63,500 bases of DNA from Branchiostoma floridae. Its lineage: Eukaryota; Chordata; Leptocardii; Amphioxiformes; Branchiostomatidae. Below, in pieces: positions 36,971 through 48,100 of this stretch. Both the position numbers and the translations under genes were made by a program. The stretch is from the NCBI RefSeq assembly GCF_000003815.2, contig NC_049980.1, forward strand, positions 23,940,007 to 24,003,506, written 5' to 3'. The stretch's first letter is position 1. Each line of letters opens with the position of its first letter. The notes under the pieces are model-generated. The model saw only the letters and a program-made list of their open reading frames with translations, ran no database searches and was not told the origin of the DNA.

Positions 36971-37022
36971 GTCCGACACGCTTTCCCGCCAAAATTGCAC
37001 GGTGACGATGTATGGAATGTGA
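36971..37022 (+). repeat. duplicated E2F-site block, copy 1
   Basis: GTCCGACACGCTTTCCCGCC and what follows is about 80% identical to 37,930-37,980. The core TTTCCCGCCAAAA (36,982-36,994) matches E2F/DP sites. Weaker similarity (GATAACG about 35 bases upstream, and part of the downstream flank) suggests the duplicated block was 150-200 bp. Confidence 0.65.
36982..36994. promoter_or_regulatory. E2F/DP-type site
   Basis: TTTCCCGCCAAAA. Retained identically in the second copy at 37,940-37,952 although the flanks have diverged. Confidence 0.45.
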
Positions 37023-37437
37023 GAGCTCTCAGGAGATTAGGTCGGTGTGACAGTGGGTGAGAGAGTTAGGGAAATCGGTACAGGGTTCAACAAGGAGTTA
37101 GCCCAGCACGGGAAAAACTTTCCCACCTTGCATTGGAAAATTGCAAACGCATAAGGACAACTTTAAACGATTATAGATGCATCTGTGGTATGAGTATCAA
37201 ACAATTTGAAGTGCTTCACGATTTTGCTGGAGGAAATGCCATTGACCTTTCGCGTTCTGTGGCCTTCTTTATGGCCTTTACTTCAGTTGAATTATATAAC
37301 TTGTAATGTCCTAGGCACCCCAATCTAGCCAATGTAATAACTAATAAGGCGTGTCAAATCAAGACAAACTGCTGTGATGTTCGTGTGCACACTCAAGCAC
37401 TTATGAAGTCTCAAGTGATGTACAAAGAATGAGATTT

Positions 37438-37496
37438 TTCCCTCAGGTAAGTGAATTTTCCCTCAGGTAAGTGATTTTTCCCTCAGGTATGTGACA
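37438..37496 (+). repeat. triplicated 20-bp splice-like motif
   Basis: Three tandem 20-base units, each TTTTCCCTCAG immediately followed by GTAAGT, GTAAGT or GTATGT. Each unit contains a polypyrimidine tract, AG and a near-perfect donor with no exon between, which is the form of a recursive splice site on the plus strand. It could also be a chance minisatellite. Confidence 0.85.
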
Positions 37497-37718
37497 AGGA
37501 CGAGGGAAATGAGTCAAGGACTGCAGCGCGAATGGACCCTCTAAAGGGAAGAATGTGAGCTGGGATGGACCTATGGCCTGCGAGGTAGATGTAAAATATC
37601 GACTGCCAGAGCTTTTTACGAAGGAATCAGTGATAATGTACACACATAAATACGTGTGAAAAAATGGGAAGTTTGCAAAAAGTTTTCAATAAGAGAAAAA
37701 AATAAATTCCGTTTGCAG

Positions 37719-37850
37719 GGCCAGAGTCGTCTATATCCCTATATCGCCCCACATGACGGCCAGGGTTGCTGTTTCGCGCCAAAATCCCGCTCATCTGTCA
37801 GGAAGCAATCTTCTCCAAAGGAGTCGACCCGAAGCGTTGTGAGGGAGGAG
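37719..37850 (+). CDS. candidate coding exon, Ser/Arg/Lys-rich, 132 bp
   Basis: The acceptor CCGTTTGCAG (37,709-37,718) and a strong donor, GGAG then GTAAGA (37,851), frame exactly 44 codons, phase 0 in and out. The peptide begins GQSRLYPYIAPHDG and has a basic/Ser part, KSRSSVRKQSSPKESTRS, ending VVREE. CpG is plentiful and codon choice looks coding. It contains a perfect palindromic E2F-like TTTCGCGCCAAA (37,772-37,783), which argues instead for regulatory DNA. Protein unknown and flanking exons not identified. Confidence 0.35.
37772..37784. promoter_or_regulatory. palindromic E2F/DP-type site
   Basis: TTTCGCGCCAAAA is an optimal E2F consensus, the second of three such sites in about 970 bp. 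Confidence 0.5.
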
Positions 37851-37929
37851 GTAAGACGGACAGGAAAGCAGTTTGCCGAAGATAACGTCCTGTACTGCCT
37901 GACAGGATCTTAAAGGACGACATTTAACG

Positions 37930-37980
37930 TCCGACATGGTTTCCCGCCAAAACTGCACGCCGACCACGTCTGGTATGTGG
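37930..37980 (+). repeat. duplicated E2F-site block, copy 2
   Basis: Diverged direct copy of 36,971-37,022 with an identical TTTCCCGCCAAAA core (37,940-37,952). Confidence 0.65.
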
Positions 37981-40900
37981 AACTCCCCTTGAAGATAAGG
38001 GCAGTGCGGGAGTTTGGCACGACTTCAAACGAGCAACGAAACTGCCTGAAATTCCCTTTATCGACTCCGCCAATCTTCCGATCGGTACATGTAGTTCAGG
38101 CGCTAGGAGGCGCTGCCACGAGGTACCATAGCACGAGCAGGCTGGTCTTAAAAAATACTAGTAGCTTCGGCCTCACTTTTCTTTCTAAAGAAATGTTTTG
38201 ATATGCTAAAAATGATGAATGGCGAAGTTTCCATTTCATGTACTTGAAATAATGGAGTTTCAATTTTATGGTATTGTGAAGATATTATTTTCTTCTTGTT
38301 TATTTTTTGTACTGCCGCATGTGGTTTTCTTTGTAGTCATGCAAAATCAAATCCAAAGCGTTCCTTTGACGTTTGCTCATTTTTTCCTTTGTCAAAACTA
38401 GACCGCTTCTTTTGTTTGAAGGAAGAAGAGGAACCATAACTTTTCACCTGTTGACACAGGAAGTTCTGTGGTTAGAGATATATATCTGACATGTCTGTGG
38501 GTTGACAGTGTTGTGCTGCGTAACCTCTAACGTTATCACCACCGTTTTCGCCAACAAGTCCATGCAACGCTATCAAATGTCTGGCGGGCGACAGGGTGTA
38601 TAATAAAACAGGCGATTTCGTACCAGTCGTCAAATGATTTTCGAAATCCATCACTTCTCCTTTTTTAAGGTTATCTGATTCCGCCCCGTCCCTGGAATAC
38701 AGGATAACATCTGATGGAAGACTTAAGTTGAAATAACTGTCCAGTTCCACCCCTGCTCAGAAAATGTAACACAAGAAATTCTATTCCAGGTCACTTTAGG
38801 GGCCACGTGAGTGGACCCCGAGATGGACAAACGGCTGCAACTGTGCAATTCACAGATAAGTAAGATCTGTAGAAGGGGTGAAAATTCCTGAAAGATCGGT
38901 TTCTGCCTTCACCAGTGCCTACGTGTGCACCTGTTGACAGGTCTGGAGATTATTCTGGTTCATCGTAATCTTTGAATGATGCGTAGTTTTATCGATTTAT
39001 TCGATTTTTAATATCTCAAACAATTCATAGAATATGATGATATCAGACTTAGATTTTTTAAAGAAAAAGAAAAGTTTCAGAGGTCTTAGAATTGTTATTG
39101 AACATTGATTCGCTGTGTAATTTTTCACGCATGTCGTGGTTTTCGGGTTTCTACTTTGTAAAAGTCATCCACATTTTATAATTATCAGCACTTTTGCAGG
39201 TATGGCAACACGCATTTTGATTGAAATAAAGTCCTATGACATGTGACAGTGCGTATCTTGACTGCCAACCAAGGTTGATTGAACATCCTAGAAAAATATT
39301 CCAATAAAAACTGTTTCTTTGATGTGTGGGAAAGTTTGCTACAAACGTTGCCGCGTTTTGTCGGGACGCTATACCGATGAATGCATGCAGCATTTGTTGG
39401 TACCGATGCGTGGCACGGCTGTCTTCAGTAGCGCCCCCGCCTCCCTCCGGCTAGAAGAACAGTCAACACCCGCCACACCTCCGACACGCTAAATTAGAAC
39501 CCAGTTGCCAGGCCGATTCACCTGTTTCCTCTTTCACGTTTTTCTTCTCTGAGCGTCTTTATATCTGTAGACTATAGCTAGTAACTGCGAGCTTTCTTCT
39601 TGGGATCCCTTTTTGCTCCATGACAAGCCTACTGTAGGCTGGTTCACCGTCCGAAGAGTTCTAATTTTTTGCAATGCCTATTCTTGCTTCTTTTCTTATG
39701 CCTCTACAAGTATTATAAAGCTATGTTCAACAATCAGTAATGTTCCTTGCATCGATGTGGACGCTCTTTTGGATGGTTCTATGCTGGTCGTATAGATCAA
39801 CGTCATCAAATCTTGCCTTGATGGGCTAATCACCAAACAGATCTTCAGGTGGCAAAATCGTTATACATGTCGGTCAATGTGCTTGAACAAGTGGCAAGTC
39901 AATAACTCAAATTTTCTATAGACTAGTAGGCGTACGTGAAGGACATATCACAGAGTCCGTCTGTAACTAGAGTGTCCGAGGCAGAAGAATAGACCATTGG
40001 GAAAGCCTACACCGTAATTGCAAGCCTACCTGGGGTGGCACTGCTCCCGACACCTCAGCCAATTTACCGGTGTGCCGAACTCTGTTTGTCCTTTGGATTC
40101 CGAGGACCCATTTTCGTCTCAGGATACAAGTTGTCCAAAACAACCAACAAACGAACCGCAGCGAACTAGAAAATGGCGTTGACCATGGCGCAAAGGTACT
40201 CAAGACCACCTCATTAGTTCCAGGACAGCTAATTGCTATCTCTGTCTGTCAGTCCTATGGTAACCCCAATGCGTACAGTTTGTTAGAAACACCTTTAGTA
40301 CGTGTTATTTTTTTCTTTTCAAACTTTTCGTGAATTTTACCCATACCTATCACTGCGTCATACTACGTGAGGCCACAGTGACAATGGATCCGATGGTTCC
40401 AGTACTTTTTAAATGTTTTTTTAACCATGTGTAGGTCCGACTGACAACGCCGATTTTTTTTTTTTTTTTGATTTTTAAGAGGACCATTCCTTGAGCAAGA
40501 TGTATCAGCAGTCCTGTACTGGGCTTTAGGGTTCACCACAGATAAATACAAATCGACAATTGACGTTGACGAGAGTGACTTGCCGTCGAAGTGAGTTTAG
40601 CATAACCAGCAGGGGACTTGCTAAATTTGTTACAACAATCCATTTTTGCCAGGGAAACTTAATTGCGATTTTAACACATGTTGCACACCTTGTCTCGACT
40701 ATTGAACGTTACATTCAAACTATAACTTACAGAAAGGTCCACTGGGAGAACTCATTGCTGATCTTTGTTTCTTAACTATTCCTGACTGCGAAACCCCGTT
40801 AGCATACTTATCAAAAATACTGATCTACTTATACATGAAAAACAAGTGTTCACCTTAGGTAAGCTGTGATCACAAGAAACCTACTATATTAGGAGAAATA

Positions 40901-42106
40901 CTTCGTTCGATAAATGATTTTCTAAAATCCCGTGCAGATATCACGATTTATGTTACATCCCACGGTGTTTCGCGTTGAACTACTACACTGTTTGAGACAG
41001 TAAACCGAGAAAGTAGCTCCTGTTGTTTTTAGAAAAGCTAGTACTATGTCTAAGTTCATTCTAATGTTATGTATATTGGTATATTCCAACACAGAACTTT
41101 ATTTCATGATGCAATTTATTTCACCTAACGTAAAGGACATTTAAACACACTTGTATTAACAGTTTAATATATTGTGTACATGTAGTCCAAAGTTGACTCT
41201 TTTATGTTAACCCTTTATTATGGATGATTCGGTGTCAAAAAGGCTGTGAAAACCATGGTAGACGCAAAACTTACCAAATAAATTTAGTACATGTGTTTGC
41301 AAACATAATAACGCTACAAGTGTTTACGTTTGGATGTGGCTCATGATGTTTGCTACATACTGCGCACTATTGTCATGGCAGTGAATATTTGTTCTCTGAA
41401 ATAAGTTCATGGATGCCTGAATTTTACGACGGTTTTGCGCGACGTCCAAAAAACATGTGTCAAAACAGGAAACAGCAGGTGCGCCCGGGTGTTTGTATTG
41501 GCTGCAATAACGATGATTGAAGTCTGCCTTATAATGAGGAAGTGTTCTATCATCAAGGAGTTAGCTTTTAGATAAGAACAGATTCATTAGACCATGAATG
41601 GGCAGGTGTGAGGAGACTTGGTTGTTTTGTGATATCCATGTCGGGAAATTTGCGATCATGATAGACTAGAAATCGCTACAAACAGAAGACAACAGCGGTT
41701 TGTATTTCACGACAAGCATCGGTGTTGGTAGTCACAAGGAAAGGCAAAATGACGTGGGGAAAAGGATTGTATCATAGCCAGTTGTCGTCTCGAAAGATAT
41801 CATTTCCCGACCAGAGATAACACATAAAGTGATCTCCGAGTCTTGAGATGCAGATTGGGTGTCGTCGACCAAGCGTCCAGATGCCCACAACAGAATACAG
41901 ATATACGGGCAGGTATACAGGTATCCTGTATAGTCCGATGCAACAGAATAGTTTACTAATACAAAGCGCGGACCGAGGCCAGACAGTTTACTATTACTGG
42001 CAGTAAGCTAACCCGCATGGTAAGGCACACTTGGATTGGCTTACCTGAGTCTTCAGGTGTGCACTACTCCACAGGCGCAGATAAGCCAGGATTTCAGGTG
42101 AGGTAC
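37981..42106. other. no gene recognised, CpG-normal
   Basis: Intergenic-looking. A poly-T tract lies at about 40,453-40,470. Overlapping open frames on both strands at 39,967-40,333 cannot be decided and show no domain. Confidence 0.35.
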
Positions 42107-42175
42107 CTAGAGAGAGAGCCCTTTCGCAGGTGAGAACGGCCAGGTGTGCTGTTGGAGCTCCTGGTAGGTACGCAC
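42107..42175 (-). CDS. possible terminal exon, 22 codons
   Basis: The minus-strand acceptor CTACCTTTCTTTCAG is followed by GTGCGTACC and 22 codons (includes TYQELQQHTWPFSPAKG) to TAG. The same frame is open upstream for about 90 codons, so the signal could equally be a donor (CAG then GTGCGT) or a recursive splice point. Confidence 0.2.
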   Translation of the reverse strand: MRTYQELQQHTWPFSPAKGLSL

Positions 42176-45100
42176 CTGAAAGAAAGGTAGATAACGGTGC
42201 GGCGGCAAGGCGGGAGGTGGAGGGGAGGAGCCTGTCGGGGACATAAACACTAGAGGCAGATGATTGACAGGCAGACAGACGACATTTTGTCCTTGGACAG
42301 TAAGTCTCCTATCTGACAAAGTTGCACGATTTTCACACGTTATCGTGAAAGTTATTAGTGTTGGTATAGGATATCGACATCCCTCTATCGCCGTATCGAA
42401 AAAGATACATGTTTTGCGTTTACTAGCTAGAGGGTGGTCAACTTTGTCCTGCATGCCTTGTGTTGATGACTAGGTTAGACGTCGGCTTGAACTATATCAT
42501 ATCAGACCAATGGTATTTAGTTTAAAACCATACGACCATTTCATAAGTGAAATGCTTTTCGATGGATTGATTGAAAGGGACTTAGAAGTTAGACAAACGG
42601 TTAAGATTGTATACCCTGTAACGTTCAAGTCTTACTTGTTTTTGTAGCTGTTGCCATACATTGTACCGTGTACAATTGTCGTGCAATAAAGTTCTATCTT
42701 CTTTTTGTAACCAAGCCATGAAAACGTATGTCATGAGAGAAACGATATACCTGTAAACTATAGGGAAAACGATTCTTGAAGATTGGTCAAAATGAGCTTA
42801 CTTTCTATTGTTATCATCGAACTAATAACCGTTAGTGAATGCAATATCCGGACTCCACTCGCTTTGAAGCCATGCATATAGAAGTTCAAACAAGATTCAT
42901 ATATCAAAGTTGTTTTTAATGTTGCTCTTCTATCGTTTGGATGCTTCAGGCAAAATTCAGAAATCACGATACTGACAAGAGAAGAATCTATAAAGGCGTC
43001 AAATTCTGCCTGTGTGTGAGATGTGCAGGCTCTGGACTGGCACATGGCGCACGGCCGTCAGGCTGTGAAACCTGACGACACTTTCACTAATCATGTTCGC
43101 TTTTTAACAAACGAACTGTGAAACAACACCCGCTCAGAGGGACGGTATCATCATGACAGTACAAGGAAAGAGGAGGCAGATAACGGATATATTCATTACG
43201 GTAATACTCTTGTAATTAGGGTGTAACTTCCTGGAATGTTGAGATTCTGTCTCGTCAAACTCATCAGCATGCTTGAGAATTAAATGAGAATTTCACAGCA
43301 ATCGTATTTGTTTTGTTGAGTCATTTTGTCATTATCTCGAAAAATAACGTATCGTCACACAAATCACATGATGAAATAGGTAACCATGGTGATTAGATCA
43401 TGGATTGATGCTGTTACAACATGTTTGCTCCTCACTGCAAACAATTCAAAAACATTTCTTCGTCCCTTTTTGATCTAAGAATTGTTACCGTGGCTTGCTT
43501 CTCTTTATTGTTACTCCAAACAGTTTTGGATATCTTACTTATTCGGTAAGAAAATTAAGTAAACTTTGAGCAGTGTCAGGACGTTGCTAGCTGGTGTCAC
43601 TGTCAAGGTCTGACATGTCCCTGGGGACGAATATGTGTTTGTGGTTATCGTTACCAGGGCATTCCTGGATAAATACTGTTTGCATTATCAGGAATCCAAT
43701 CATACTTAATTGTAATTGGTAATGATCTACACCGTGCCCATTTTCCAGATGGGGTGAAATGCATACACAACAAACACAGGGAAGGTAGGAAGGTCGTGAG
43801 GAAAACACAGATCAGGGGATAAATTAATTACAACCATCCATATGGTACAGGCTATTAGCAGAGCAATGTTTTTAAGTTTTCAAGGTTTATACATGGATCC
43901 TAGAGATCGTCATTCACCGTCACAATTCACTTCCTATTTTTGACCCTAGGTGTGAATTAAACCGTACCGAGAAAGCTAATCTAAGTTGATGTACCTGGCT
44001 CCATACTGGGTTTCAACGTTGCATCGTATCGCGTTTTTAGAGAGAAAATACAAGTCAATATTTTTGTCAGGGAAACAAGTTTCGCCTATTCCGAGTACTA
44101 GTACTTGAAAGTTGCATTATGCTGTCGTTTTTGCGCATTATTTCGGTCCTTCAGAGTGGCAATCTGTTCATGGTGTGTTAGTGCCTTGAAATAATTATCA
44201 ACTGGCACAAAAACTCCTCTTCTCTCACTCTGTTTGGTGACAGATGCACTGCTCAAAATTGTGAGTGGGCGCATCATAGTCCAAAGTATGGCCTCTGCTC
44301 GAATTTGCAGAAGTAACATGATCCCGTTATTTCATTACGTTGATTCATTTCTAATCATTTCACCATTTGTATTCGAAAAATTGCACATTAATCTACTGCC
44401 ACAACATTTTGATGGTGATACATGTACTCCATTTAAGTGTTGCACTGGAATTGGAGAATATTTTGTTGAAAATAACCGAAAAATAGGAGTCAAAGTAGCA
44501 ATGGTGAATGTGATGAATATGGAGTACGTAAAAGTAGCGATGGAAAGTAGCTATGAAATGCTGGCAATTTAAGAAAATATGAGGTAGGAAAACTGACAAC
44601 TTGATACACGGAAAGTGCAGAAAATGTTAAGAATTACGATAATAGTAGTCTCTGAGAATATCGTTTATATGTTTTTGAAACGATTCTATTGTCCAGTCAA
44701 TGACCAAGACTAGCGGTAAACAGATAAAGTTAATGCAGAAGTAATAGGTCTGTAATTACCACATAATCTGCCAGCTGACACATGTGCGGATGGAGGTATC
44801 GATTGTCGTCACTGGCTACAACAGTACTCTGAATAGTGTAATAAACTATTGTGATAGACGGGGAAATCAACCGAATCAGTCATGTAGACTTGTATCATGT
44901 TGCTGTGGTTTCTCCAGGCTTGGTTCAGTAATTTTTTATTTCATGCTTGCCCGATGTTTTCTCAATGTTTTCTGTCTTCCCCTTTCCTCCATCACATGTT
45001 CTTGTACATTTACATACATAAGGTTATTTTCTTTCACAGTGAATGTCAACGATGGTTTCATTCATTCCTTCATCTTGCTTGTCCTTTCTTGCATCCTCTC

Positions 45101-48100
45101 CTCTTCCCATTTTTCCACTCCCTCATGACCTGACTACAGAAGAGAACACGTCACCCAGGCGAGACACTGAGGCCCCACTGGCGTGGTACAGTACGGGGGA
45201 ACTAAGACCGTAACTTCCCCGAAGCAGTGAGTGAAGTATTTAGGGCACTTCTATTTTGACAACCTCCCTGTGATGATCCTCCCCAAACACTGTCGATACT
45301 TGAATTACAGCGTCGACATCCCAATTATAAAGTCTCTGTCTCACACGACCTGTTGTCAGCGCTCTCTGTCTTCAGTTACTGTGACATATTAACTGCAGGG
45401 GTGAAAAAAACTGCATAGGTTATGGTATTTTCTTAATTGCTTAACGTTATTTCAATTTGTTGTATATGCTAACATAAATTCAGTAGTTTACAAAAAGAAA
45501 CTGGTCCAAGAAAGTTGTAAATGACAAATAGATGTAACTTGTCACCCCGCCTCCGACAGGTAAAGGTACTCAACAGACAGTGTGTCTTGATAGATGTTGG
45601 GTGATGTCAGCTATTTTGGGTTACTTTGGGCCTAATGCATTGTTTACTGTTGACTTGTGCTCAGGTGGTTGGTTTGGATTCATCCATCACTCACCATGAG
45701 TCTGCTGTCACGGCTGGAACGTTGCAGTGTACCGGTCAGAAGGACGAAGACATGCTGAGTCCGTCACATTCAGGTTGCAATGTTAGCAAGTACTCGGACC
45801 ATGTCATCATTGTGTTATCGTAACCGTGAAAACCAAGGCTACATGTACCACACTGATCCTGGACCCACCGACTAGGGGAAGGTCTGAAATAGTCAAGAAC
45901 ACCAGGACATGATCTTTGAATATTGTAACTACCCATACGGGCTATAGTAAGACATCTTAAGACTGAGCACAGGAAATCTTTATCACGGTGTCAGTTCAGA
46001 ACCAAACGGCATGTATAATCAGGTGTCATACGTTGTCGTGTCCGTCGTACTCTGGTTTGTACACCTGTTATGTCCAACGCTAACTCTGTGGTCGTGTACT
46101 GGATGCTCCATGCTCTGTCTTCAAAGCCATTTACACTGCGTCTAGACGTCTGCCAGCATTGATGTCAAAAGTTCAGGAACTAAAAAGTTCCCTTTGGAAC
46201 TATGACCATCGACGCCTGGACCATTTTGATGCACAATCTTACTGTAGATAACGTTACCGCTATAATGGTCCTCGTCAAGATCGCGATGTAAAATGCTCTT
46301 ACCCTACTACTGACACTCGACTCCCACCACCTTCATCGGTTCACTTCCTTTTCCCCAAACAGGGAGAGAGCGCGGGAAACAAGCCCTTAGACACATGGTC
46401 CTCAGTCAGGAGTTTGTGTAAACTCGGATAGAGTTCTACAAACCGGTTTCGGGTTGCAGCTTTGGCTACTGTGCATTTCTCGACATATTGACTTCTGACG
46501 GGACGGAATTTTTATTCCCTGCTGAATGCGTGACAGCCTGTCATTCGGTTTATTAGAGAAGACTTGAGAACTATTTTGCGTTGCGAATAAGGATTATGTA
46601 AACAGCGATGTCAGAACAACGAGACCAATGGATAGACCAATTGCGAGACCAATATATATAGGACACATAGACGAGTATACCTCTTTGTTTTGTATCATGT
46701 CAGTTCAGGAGAATACAGCTGTATGGAGCTGTTCAAAAACTATGCCCCTCCCCCTCAAAGGGTCAAATATTAAATGAAAACCGTTATAAAGATCTGCTCC
46801 AGATCAAAGCGCATCACTACAACTTTATCTATTCTTAGACGGGTGGGTCATTTTGCTGTCCCTTCTGTTTAGGCAAAATCTGATGTTGATGCAATATGGC
46901 GGTTCATGGATTTAAAGCACGACTTTCTCGTTCCTTTCATGCGAGGTTATTTTTGAAGAGGTGTAACGGTTGAGTGGTTGCAGAAGTCGAAAATACCGGA
47001 ACAGAAGTAACAATGGCTGTGCCGACCCCGGCGCGACACGAAAACACACACACCAACACACACGGACCGTTATCTAAACAGGTGTCCCTAACGCACTACC
47101 GCTATCGGGTTGCCGGCTGGCCGCTGTGTGAGGGTCGGTCTGCTGGGTATGAAAGGAGTACAGAGAGAAAGGCGCAAGGGCCTCAAAAGAGCAATCTCTT
47201 CCTTCACCAAGGGAAACAAAAACCGCAGAACATATTTTAGTGCGTTCTCACGACCACGTGTAGACGCCGCTGACGTGAGGTCATAGATTGCCGCCAAGTC
47301 ATTCTCTCCCAGCTTATTATGGAGCGCAACAAGGTTGCTGTTTCATTCTTCTTCGAGTCCGGCATAAGTCAACACGTGCAGCGTTTTCAATCTGTCTAAT
47401 TGATTATGAAGGAAAGCTCTTAATGGGGGAAAAGTAGACGTCCTGTTAGACTGGACCACACAAAAGTCAAAATACCCCAAGCCATGCTCGTCTTGTTGAC
47501 GCTGGCCTGTTTTTCTCGGCTGTGTAAACCTATCTCAGGTTCAACTCACCCCTATCGTGTTCTCTCCTGGCTACTGTGTGTTCCTCGCCCCATTGCCGGG
47601 GAAGGGCGCCCTGTTGGTGTATGTAAACTAACAAGACCACTTCATGGGATAAAGCTGCGGCTCTTCACGCTGCCAGCCCCAGACAATACCTGAATTTGTG
47701 TTCTGTTGACGAAAAGGCAGCCTGTGTTTTGTTGCTGCCTGCTTCAAGACGGGTGAGCGCTTCCGCGCCGGTGTGAAAAAAGGCAAAAACACTGCCCTCA
47801 CACCCAGCGATGTTTTAGATGATAGAAATAAAAAGAAAGGGTTTACCGGCTTCACTATAGTACGCAGTGGTCTCCCAATGTCCTGAATTAGTGAATACAA
47901 TGTCATTTTGGAACGGAACGTAAGGCACTAGTGTTAGACAGAAACTGATTTTCGTGAGTGCAAACAAAACACACTGAGCTGTGTTTTCACAGTGGTTTTC
48001 AGGGGTTGGTAATGGAGTAGATTTTGGCATTTATCTTATCTTTCGACTCGCTGTTTAGCCGGCCAAGAGGGACGTCGCGTCATTCTAAAATCTTATATTT

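Noticed and set aside
42107-42454. 115-codon minus-strand ORF with a Pro run
   Set aside because: The upstream part has no domain. Only the 3' 22 codons after the acceptor at 42,175 are kept as a weak candidate.
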